Below, one piece after another: positions 56,521 to 64,000 of a stretch of DNA of 64,000 nt (positions within the stretch are counted from its first letter, which is position 1; every line of letters begins with the position of its first letter). The notes under the pieces are model-generated. The model saw only the letters and a list, made by a program, of their open reading frames with translations, did no database searches and was not told where the DNA came from. Origin of the DNA: Closterium sp. NIES-65 (lineage: Eukaryota; Streptophyta; Zygnematophyceae; Desmidiales; Closteriaceae); assembly GCA_948144175.1 (NCBI GenBank), contig CANXME010002471.1, positions 62,001 to 126,000 on the forward strand, given 5' to 3'. Made by a program: the position numbers and the translations under genes.

Positions 56521-57614
56521 TGTTGGGTGCAAATTCACATTGCACGACATCCTGCCGTCTGTTTGTACGAGTATGCGTGTGCGAATGCATTTGCGTGTGA
56601 ATGGTATGTTCGTGTGTTTGTTTGCTTTCGCAATTTTCGCTTCAAACATTTGCAGGTACTCGCACAATGTGCGCTTCGGCTTAACATTGTACGCGCTATG
56701 AACAGTACAAGCAGAAAGGACGAGCTCGCAAAGGAACCCAAGATGGAAGCTTTGTGGTTCGACTTACTTGATTGCGCAGATTCAGTTCTATCCAACTCGA
56801 AATTGTACTGTTTTGTTTGGTTGACTATAGTGTAGCAGGGCAGGCACTATAGGGGTACAATTTAGGTGAAGGTTGGATGTTGTTTGTCTGTATCTGCATG
56901 CTACAGGGCCAGGGGAAACCAGCGGAACCAGCATTTGGCTGGTTGGGCAAAGACAAAACAGGTTCTGCTTTTAGGACCTGAACCTGGTTGTTGTTTTTTC
57001 CAGGTTGGAAAAACAGAACCAGAGGTTGTTCACCAACCTACCACCTGCTATTGTGTCCAGCCAGGTTGGTTCTGTTGCTTGGAATTATTTGGGATGATCC
57101 CTGGTTGTTCCCAGGTTCATTCCCAAGGTCCTTGCTAGCTAGAACTATTTATTCCTACTCTGTTTGTACCTGGATATAGTGAAATTGATTCAGGCGAATT
57201 CCTTCCTTGCTGGAATTTCTTGTCTACGCGGTGCGACGGCGGAATGCTACCCGAGTCAACGCTAGTACGCTAGCACTCCAACGCTAGGCTAACGCTGTCC
57301 GAGCCATAACTTCGTAATGGCAGAACTTTTCGCGAGGCAACTTGGCTTATTTTAAAGCTCTTAGAGTGAGCTTCGTTATAGGAAATTCTCAGCTTAATCC
57401 GGTCGACGGTCTGCACGATACGCTGCGCGACGCTCAAGGTACTCTTGCTGTTTTGACTAAGTCCCTCTTGATCCCTCTCTCTACAAACTCGGACCCGAGG
57501 ATAGGGGCTGGTCTTGTACCAGGCACCCAAGGACCCTTGGAGGTGACCCCGAGGAGAGGTTTTAAGTGTGATAAAGTCTTAATAGCTTGAGTTTATTAGG
57601 CCCTTACACCAACA
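56521..57614 (+). repeat. E7 3' LTR, 1,094 bp
   Basis: Identical to the 5' LTR by eye except one base near 56769. Confidence 0.96.
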
Positions 57615-58491
57615 GTGTGCTCTGCCTCTGGACATGCGCTGAAGGTGGCTGGTGCGGGATGAGCTACGTTTAAGGGAGCGGATGGCAACCCGGTGGTGCT
57701 GCACGACGTTCTTCTCGTTCCTGAACTCAAGGCCAACCTCATCTCCCTCCGTAAGCTTGGCAAGGCTGGGGTGAGCACTAGCATGGATGGGGAATGCAAT
57801 TACAAGGGGCAGCTGGGCAATCTGGTGCTTTGGGATCTGCACGAGAGCACGGACACATATAGATCCATATGGCAGCTGCCGACGTTGGCGTGGCATGGTG
57901 GGGGGCAGGCTGGAGAGGGATCTGCATCCCAAGGGGAGTGCAATGCCGTTGGAGGGGTTGGTGTGAAAGTGTCGGCCAGATTTGGGGAGACGGATTGGGC
58001 AACGACACACCGACGCTTGGGGCATATGGCAATGCCCTTGTTGAAGCAGTTGGAGAAAGATGGAGCCGTTAAGGGTCTGAAGCTGAACGGACAGCCACCT
58101 GATGAGAATTGTGAAATCTGTTTGCTCTCAAAGTTTACCCGTTTCCCCTTCCATTGTGTGGCTGGCAGGAGCAAGAAGCTGTTGGAGCTGGTCCACATGG
58201 ACTTGGTGGGGCCGCTGCCGGTTCAGGGACAAAAGGAGGATTGGTGCTTTCTGACCATAGTAGATGATTGGAGCAGGCTTATGTGGGCATATCCGCTGAA
58301 GCAAAAGGACCATGCCGCCTCTACGATATGGGAAGATTGGCTGCCATTTGTGCAGAAGCATGCGGAGTTTGTGGTGAAGTGGATTATGACAGATCGGGGT
58401 GGTGAGTTCCTTGGAGCTGAGATGACGGCCTGGCTCAAGAAGCAGGGCATCCAGAGGGAGCTGACCACGGCTTACACCCCACAGTCTAACG
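57615..58491 (+). pseudogene. E6 protease-integrase part, truncated
   Basis: After the duplicated GTGTG the E6 frame resumes (CSASGH) and aligns with residues 424 to about 714 of the family polyprotein. A TGA at 57660-57662 replaces the arginine of AGRAAF. Beyond it the frame is open through the integrase zinc site and the first two catalytic aspartates (MDLVGP, MTDRGGEF). It ends at PQSN, just before the third catalytic glutamate, where a minus-strand family A LTR begins at 58492. RT, RNase H and the 3' LTR of E6 are absent from the far side. Confidence 0.92.
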
Positions 58492-58951
58492 TGTTGGTGT
58501 AAGGGCCTAACAAACTCAAGCTTTTAAGACTTGATCAAACTTAAAACCTCTCCTCAGGGTCACCTCCAAGGGTCCTTGGGTGCCTGGTACAAGACCAGCT
58601 ACTATCCTCGGGTCCGAGTTTGTAGAGAGAGGGATCAAGAGGGACTTAGTCAAAACAGCAAGAGTACCTTGAACGTCGCGCAGCGTTTCGTGCAGACCAT
58701 CGATCGGATTAAGCTGAGAATTTTCTATATCGAAGCTCGATCCAAGAGCTATAAAATGAACCAAGTTGTCTCGCGAAAAGTTCTGCCATTACGAAGTTCT
58801 GGCTCGGACAGCGTTTGCCTAGTGTTGGAGTGCTAGCGTAATAGCGTTGACTCGGGTAGCATTCCGCGGTCGCACCGCGTAGAAACGAAATTCCAGGAAG
58901 GGAGGAATTTGCTTGAATCAAATTTAGTACATTCAGGTACAAACAGAGAAG
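58492..58951 (-). repeat. Truncated family A LTR, about 460 bp
   Basis: Starts TGTTGGTGTAAGGGCC on plus and follows the LTR until CAGGTACAAACAGAGAA, then breaks. The rest of the LTR is missing; a 26-bp filler leads into pol sequence. The left flank is TAACG in E6 integrase. Confidence 0.9.
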
Positions 58952-58977
58952 AAATTCGAGTGCAATATGGAATTCGC

Positions 58978-59479
58978 TTGCCACATGGATCTGTACACGT
59001 CCGTGCTCTCGTGCAGATCCCAAAGCACCCGATTGCCCAGCTGCCCCTTGTAACTGCGTGCCCCATTCGTACTAGTGCTCACCCCAGCCTTGCCAAGCTT
59101 ACGGAGGTAAATGAGGTTGGCCTTGAGTTCAGGAACAATGAGAACGTCGTGCAGCACCACCGGCTTGCCATCCGCTCCCTTAAACGCAGCTCGTCCCGCA
59201 CCAGCCACCTCAAGCGTGTGTCCAGAGGCGGAGCACACCTCGTTGATCGGTGCAGTGCCTACGTGGTCCAGCCAGTCCTTGCGCGGCGTCATCGTCCAAG
59301 CTGCGCCCGTGTCCAACACCCTATAATCCAGGGGGTGCAGCTCTGCTCCAACCTTGGCAGAGGCGTCTCCTTGCTCCCCAAGCTCCCCTTGCTCTCCAAT
59401 ATGGAAGAACTGGCCCGCAGTGCGCTCCTTCTACTTTTCCGCACCGCCATTGCTCTTTGGGTTGTTTTCGGACGAATCT
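58978..59479 (-). pseudogene. Family A gag end-protease-spacer fragment
   Basis: On the minus strand it reads from the acidic run after the zinc knuckle, through protease (LDTGAAWTMTPRKD) and the HDVLIVPELKANL spacer, to DVYRSMWQ. One stop lies in the acidic run near 59432, and the residue before VLDTG differs from E3 (R for W). Both ends are cut: the left joins an LTR piece through filler, the right joins an internal LTR piece at GGGTCCGAG. It is a 500-bp remnant with no product. Confidence 0.88.
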
Positions 59480-59609
59480 GGGTCCGAGTTTGTAGAGAGA
59501 GGGATCAAGAGGGACTTAGTCAAAACAGCAAGAGTACCTTGAACATCGCGCAGCGTATCGTGCAGACCGTCGATCGGATTAAGCTGAGAATTTCCTATAT
59601 CGAAGCTCG
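59480..59609 (-). repeat. Internal family A LTR fragment, 130 bp
   Basis: Matches only the middle of the LTR, from GGGTCCGAGTTTG to TATATCGAAGCTCG. It lacks both LTR ends and touches pol sequence directly, so it arose by rearrangement, not by insertion. Confidence 0.88.
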
Positions 59610-59616
59610 GCTAGTC

Positions 59617-60706
59617 TGTTGGTGAAAGGGCCTAATAAACTCAAGCTATTAAGACTTTATCAAACTTAAAACCTCTCCTCGGGGTTACCCTCAAGGGTCC
59701 TTGGGTGCCTGATACAAGACCAGCCCCTATCCTCGGGTCCGAGTTTGTAGAGAGAGGGATCAAGAGAAACTTAGTCAAAACAGCAAGAGTACCTTGAACG
59801 TTGCGCAGCGTATCGTGCAGACCGTCGATCGGATTAAGCTGAGAATTTCCTATATCAAAGCTCTGTCCAAGAGCTTTAAAATGAACCAAATTGCCTTGCC
59901 AAAAGTTCTGCCATTACGAAGTTATGGCTCGGACAGCGTTTGCCTAGCGTTGGACTGCTAGCATACTAGCGTTCACTCGGGTAGCATTCCGCCGTCGTAC
60001 CGCGTAGAAAGGAAATTCCAGGAAGAGAGGAATTCGCTTGAATCAAATTGACTATATCCAGGTACAAACAGAGAAGGAATAAATAGTTCTAGCTAGCAAG
60101 GATGTTGGGAATGAATCTGGGAACAACCAGGGATCATCCCAAATAATTCCAAGCAACAGAACCAACCCGGCTAGACAAAACAGCAGGTAGTAGGTTGGTA
60201 AACAACCTCTGGTTCTGTTTTTCCAACCTGGGAAAACAACAACCAGGTTCAGGTCCTAAAAACAGAACCTGTTTCGTCTTTGCCCAACAGCCAAAAGCTG
60301 GTTCCGCTGGTTTCCCCTGGCCCTGTAGCATGCAGATACAGACAAACAACATCCACTCTTCACCTAAATTGTACCCCTATAGTGCCTGCCCTGCTACACT
60401 ATAGTCAACCAAACAAAACAGTACAATTTCGAGTTGGATAGAACTGAATCTGCGCAATCAAGTAAGCCGAACCGCAAAGCTTCCATCTTGGGTTCCTTTG
60501 CGAGCTCGTCCTTTCTGCTTGAACTGTTCATAGTGCGTACAATGTTGTGCCGAAGCGCATAATGCGCGAGTACCTGCAAATGCTTCAAGCGAAAATTGCG
60601 AAAGCAAACAAACACACGAACATTCCATTCACACCCAAATGCATTCGCACACGCATACTCATACAAACAGACAGCAGGATGTCGCAATGTGAATTTGCAC
60701 CCAACA
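59617..60706 (-). repeat. Solo family A LTR, 1,090 bp, TSD TAGTC
   Basis: Complete LTR in minus orientation. TAGTC at 59612-59616 is repeated at 60707-60711. The left flank is LTR debris and the right flank leads into the gypsy remnant. Confidence 0.96.
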
Positions 60707-60868
60707 TAGTCAGCGATATCCTGGGCCCCAACCGCTTACCCGCGCGAGTCACCTCTCCCGACCATCCGTCGCAATAGCAGTGCAATGTGCCAGGGAAGCC
60801 AAGGCAGCCGCTGCTGACGCTCGTGGAAGCGGTGGTAGCAACCTACGGCAGAAGAAAGGGAGCTGGCC

Positions 60869-61606
60869 ATGGGACACAGACTGGGAGCCACGGCTCACCC
60901 ACATGTGACGGAGGTCCAAAGGCGGCCTGCGCTGGGTAGAGCCATGGATTTGAATGTCATGCCGTGGTTAGTAGAGACCATCCACATGCACCTGAAGAGG
61001 AAGGAACTCCAACGGGACATGGAGATTAGCGAGCTGTACCAGGAGGAGGAGGAAGCCGAGAGGAAGAAGCGCCTGCTGAAGGCGATAGAGGAACAGCAGA
61101 AGTCGAGAATCCTAGATTGGTGGGCCTACATGGCGGTGGAAGCAGGGGAAAGGGGAACGGAGCAAGGAGTCCGGCCACCAGAAGGGGAGGATTTACCAGC
61201 GGAGAAGTCTAACAAGGAGAGGGTCCCTGAAGATGACTGGCCCATCGGCGCAAGGATGGGGGCAGAGGCGGCACGCGCATTGCAAGAGGTCCTGAAGCAG
61301 CACAGGAGGACTTCTACATACACGCTGCAAGAGTTAGAGCAATGTAACTCCCACCAGATGCAGGTGAAGCTGACTACAGAAGTACCCATATACCAGAGAA
61401 GAAGGAGAATGAGTCCAGGCGACCTGGACATCTGCCGGAAAAAGTGCGCCGAGTTGCTGGAGGCGGGTCTCATCCAGATCTCAGACAGTGACTATGCAGC
61501 GGCAACTGTGGTAGCTGCGCGGAAAGATCTCACCGGGGAAGTGTCTGCGAGGAGGATGTGTGGGGATTACCAGGGACTTCGTAAAGTGACGGTAGCAGAC
61601 TGGTAA
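60869..61606 (+). pseudogene. Gypsy pre-RT region and RT N-terminus
   Basis: An open frame of 245 codons. Residues 40-90 are charged and helix-prone (QEEEEAERKKRLLKAIEEQQ), possibly a coiled coil. From about residue 150 it carries the gypsy RT entry: a stretch like IYQRRRRMSP, then ELLEAGLIQ and MCGDYQGLRKVT, where other gypsy elements have a CVDYR-type motif. The TAA at 61604-61606 follows DW, and RT similarity continues in the same frame. The start ATG is arbitrary because the upstream end is truncated. Confidence 0.8.
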
Positions 61607-62213
61607 CCTATGCAGTCGGCAGAAGAGATATTTGACCCTTTGCAAGGAGCAGTGGTGTTCAGCACACTGGATCTCAGGCAGGGCTTCAACCAGATACCAA
61701 TCAAGGAGGAGGACAAGAAGAAGACGGCTTTCCACGGCCCCGACGGCCTGTACTAGTGGAGATTCATGCCCTTCGGCATGCGGAACGCGCCGACCCTGTT
61801 TCAGCGACATCGACTCGGTGCTGAGGAATGTGCTGGCTGCAGCTTGCTACATTGACGATGTAGTGGTGTTCAGCGCTTTGGCCGAGCAGCAAGTGAAGGA
61901 TGTGGGCGACACTTTGGCAGCCATGCGAGACGCCGGGCTTACCTGCCATCCAAAGAAGTGCAGCTTTGGGAACAGCTCGGTGAAATACCTAGGGTTTGAG
62001 GTGCAAAAGGGGCAGCTGAGCATCTAGCAAGCGAAGGTAGAGGTGCTGGACCGAGTCCCCGCTTCCAAGGACCATAGCACACTGAGGGCCGTGCTGGGTT
62101 TCCCCAACTACAACCGAAAGTTTGTACCTAACTTCAGCCGCATTGTCGCGGTACTGAACAAGCTGCTGAGAGAGGAGCAAGTGTGGCAATAGGGAGAGGC
62201 TGAGCAGGGGGCA
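61607..62213 (+). pseudogene. Gypsy reverse transcriptase core
   Basis: Continues the RT: FSTLDLRQGFNQIPI (first catalytic D), then a TAG at 61754-61756 inside LYWRFMPFGM, then a frame change near 61805. The catalytic YIDD is at 61848-61859, followed by CHPKKCSF and VKYLGFEV. A TAG at 62025-62027 and another after the VWQ stretch (62191) interrupt the connection region. The fingers and palm order is that of Ty3/gypsy. Confidence 0.88.
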
Positions 62214-62765
62214 TTAAAAGCATTACTCAAAGCCGTGAAGACTGAAACGGTCCTCATCCTGCCCAGTAAGGAAGACCCCTTCATGCTCTACACTGACTGG
62301 AGCAGTGTGGGTATGGGGGGCATCCTATGCCAGGAGAGGGAGGGACAAGAGATGGTCGTGACATTCACAAGCCGCAGCTGCTACCCCGCCGAAGTGAATT
62401 ATAGCTCATACAAAGGAGAAGGGCTAGCAGCAATGTGGGCCATTACCCACTTCCGAGTGTACCTGCAGGGAAGGCCGTTTGTACTTGTAACCGACCATCA
62501 GCCTCTGACGTGGCTGATGACCAACCAGACTCTGACCGGTCGGAACGCTAGGTGGGCGATGAGGTTGCAGGAATACGAGTTTACGATACGGCACCGGCCT
62601 GGAAAGACGTTGCAGCATGTAGATTGGCTCTCACGTAACCCCCCCCCCCCCCCCCCCTTACGAGCCCCGAGGCCAGTTAGGTGGCGCTGGGTACAAGGAA
62701 AGACCTCAGAGGCGGAGCCAGTGAGTGAAAGAGCCAGGGCTAGGGGGCTGCATTACCGGTGGTAA
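62214..62765 (+). pseudogene. Gypsy RNase H
   Basis: The frame carries LYTDWSSVGMGGIL (first acidic block), the GEGLAAMWAITHFRVYL helix and the LVTDHQPLTWLM block. It ends in the tail RLQEYEFTIRHRPGK and LQHVDWLSRNP, typical of gypsy elements. A 19-C run at 62639-62657 follows the LSRNP motif and reads as proline. No stop lies inside the domain from 62235 to 62763, but without intact RT it cannot work in cis. Confidence 0.88.
62639..62657 (+). repeat. 19-base C homopolymer
   Basis: An uninterrupted run of 19 C at the RNase H-integrase linker. Confidence 0.95.
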
Positions 62766-63188
62766 CAGGAGCAGGTGCAGAAGAACACCAAGGAAGCGTG
62801 AAGCAATAATCGCCAAGCTGCATCGGCAGCTGGGGCACTACGGCAGCTTGCGGACAAGCCAGCTAATCGAGACAGGCTGGTGGTGGGCTGGAATGAGAGA
62901 AGGCATCAAAGAGTGGGTGAGCTCCTGTGAGTTGTGCAGTAGGAACCGGGCTGAACTGGAGAGGGGGAGAGAAGAGCCGCAATCCTTACCTGTCAGGGGG
63001 ATAGGGAGTTGGTCACTAGACCTGGCTGGAAAGATGCATCTCAGTCGAAGAGGCAAGACATTTATCCTGATCATGATTGAGCACGGCAGTAAATGGGTCA
63101 AGGTGAAGGCGCTGCCCAGCAAGAGCTCAGCGAAGATAGCAGAGGCATTCGAAGACCCTGCTGACTAGATTCGGGGCATGCCGAGAAT
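62766..63188 (+). pseudogene. Gypsy integrase N-terminal fragment
   Basis: Has the integrase zinc-binding pattern: LHRQLGHYG (two histidines) followed by CELC (two cysteines). The start of the core, WSLDLAGKM, gives the first catalytic aspartate, then FILIMIEHGSKWVKVKAL. A TAG at 63166-63168 interrupts a stretch that would lead to the second aspartate. The fragment is cut by the LTR at 63189. The frame opens within the region before 62766, overlapping the end of the RNase H frame. Confidence 0.86.
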
Positions 63189-64000
63189 TGTTGGTGTAAG
63201 GGCCTAATAAACTCAAGCTATTAAGACTTTATCAAACTTAAAACCTCTCCTCGGGGTCACCTCCAAGGGAACTTGGGTGCCTGGTACAAGACCAGCCCCT
63301 ATCATTGGGTCCGAGTTTGTAGAGAGAGGGATCAAGAAGGACTTAGTCAAAACAGCAAGAGTACCTTGAACGTCGCGCAGCGTATCGTGCAGACCGCTGA
63401 TCGGATTAAGCTGAAAATTTACTATATCGAAGCTCGCTCCAAGAGTTTTAAAATGAACCAAGTTGCCTCACGAAAAGTTCTGCCATTACGAAGTTATGGC
63501 TCGGACAGCGTTTGCCTAGCGTTGGAGTGCTAGCGTACTAGCGTTGACTCGGGTAGCATTCCGCCGTCGCACCGTGTAGAAAGGAAATTCCAGCAAGGAA
63601 GGAATTCGCATTATTCAAATTGACTATTCAGGTACAAACAGAGAAAGAATAAATAGTTCTAGCTAGCAAGGACCTTGGGAATGAACCTGGGAACAACCAG
63701 GGATCATCCCAAAAAATTCCAAGCAATAGAACCAACATGGCTGGACAAAACAGCATGTGGTAGGTTGGTAAACAACCTCTGGTTCTGTTTTTCCAACCTG
63801 GGAAAATAACAACCAGGTTCAGGTCCTAAAAACAGAACCTGTTCCGTCTTTGCCCAACCAGCCAAAAGCTGGTTCCGCTGGTTTCCCCTGGCCCTGTAGC
63901 ATGCAGATACAGACAAACAACATCCAACCTTCACCTAAATTGTACTCCTAAAGTGCCTGCCCTACTACACTATAGTCAACCAAGCAAAACAGTACAATTT
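63189..64000 (-). repeat. Family A LTR running off the window
   Basis: Starts TGTTGGTGTAAGGGCC on plus and matches 812 bp of the LTR to the window end. The left flank is AGAAT. Whether it is solo or the 3' LTR of a minus-strand element cannot be seen. Confidence 0.94.

Larger units (their letters stand above)
50758..57614 (+). mobile_element. E7: complete family A element, 6,857 bp, TSD GTGTG
   Basis: Two 1,094-bp LTRs, primer site, gag-pol and polypurine tract. GTGTG at 50753-50757 is repeated at 57615-57619. By eye the LTRs differ at one base, so this is the youngest insertion in the window. It lies in E6 at the gag-protease region in the same orientation. Its gag-pol has one in-frame stop. 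Confidence 0.97.
60707..63188 (+). mobile_element. Ty3/gypsy pol remnant
   Basis: Plus-strand order is RT, RNase H, integrase, the gypsy order and the opposite of copia. The left end is at or before the solo LTR and the right end is cut by a family A LTR inside the integrase core. No gypsy LTR, gag or protease is recognised. At least four stops and one frameshift show that it is old. The first 160 bp hold no recognised motif. Confidence 0.9.

Overview
The window is repeat-dense eukaryotic nuclear DNA with no recognisable host gene. Almost all of it is nested Ty1/copia LTR retrotransposons, plus one Ty3/gypsy remnant, one LTR element that carries no gag or pol, and about 8.6 kb of 37-bp satellite. 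The organism is probably a green plant or alga. My recollection that family C resembles copia elements of streptophyte algae (a Closterium-type alga) is only a weak pointer and was not searched. No rRNA, tRNA or CRISPR was seen.

Names used here. Family A is a copia family with LTRs of about 1,090 bp (TGTTGG...CCAACA), a TGGTATCAGAGC primer site and one 1,526-codon gag-pol frame; its copies are E1 to E7 plus solo LTRs. Family B is an older minus-strand copia family with TGTCAA...TTGACA LTRs full of GTCGAC. Family C is a plus-strand copia with a 125-bp LTR. LARD is the non-autonomous minus-strand element with a minisatellite inside.

Layout: 1-3414 is the 3' part of E1. 3415-6757 is family B (gag, leader, LTR, RNase H on the minus strand), split by a solo A LTR at 3554-4644. 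6758-7851 is a second solo A LTR. 7852-16774 is satellite, interrupted at 11754-12075 by a family B LTR. 16775 to about 17780 is the 5' end of a family C element. 17809-19244 is a second family B piece. 19245-31094 is E2 (+), split by the complete element E3 (21751-28607). 31095-37949 is the complete minus-strand element E4. 37950-41117 is the truncated minus-strand E5. 41118 to about 42850 is family C protease-integrase debris. 43330-44423 is a solo A LTR. 44870-58491 is E6 (+), whose LTR holds the LARD (45693-49155) and whose gag-protease boundary holds E7 (50758-57614). 58492-59609 is scrambled family A debris. 59617-60706 is a solo A LTR. 60707-63188 is the gypsy pol remnant. 63189-64000 is another A LTR leaving the window.

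Read as a history: satellite and families B and C are the old substrate; family A arrived in several waves. E3 (3 LTR differences by eye) and E7 (1 difference) are very young. E3 and E4 keep an uninterrupted gag-pol frame and could supply proteins; E7 is inactivated by one stop. Six-of-six testable family A insertions (E3, E7 and four solo LTRs) have perfect 5-bp target duplications, whereas E4 does not, which points to recombination between elements. The LARD has primer site, polypurine tract and LTRs but no genes, so it would depend on another element's enzymes.
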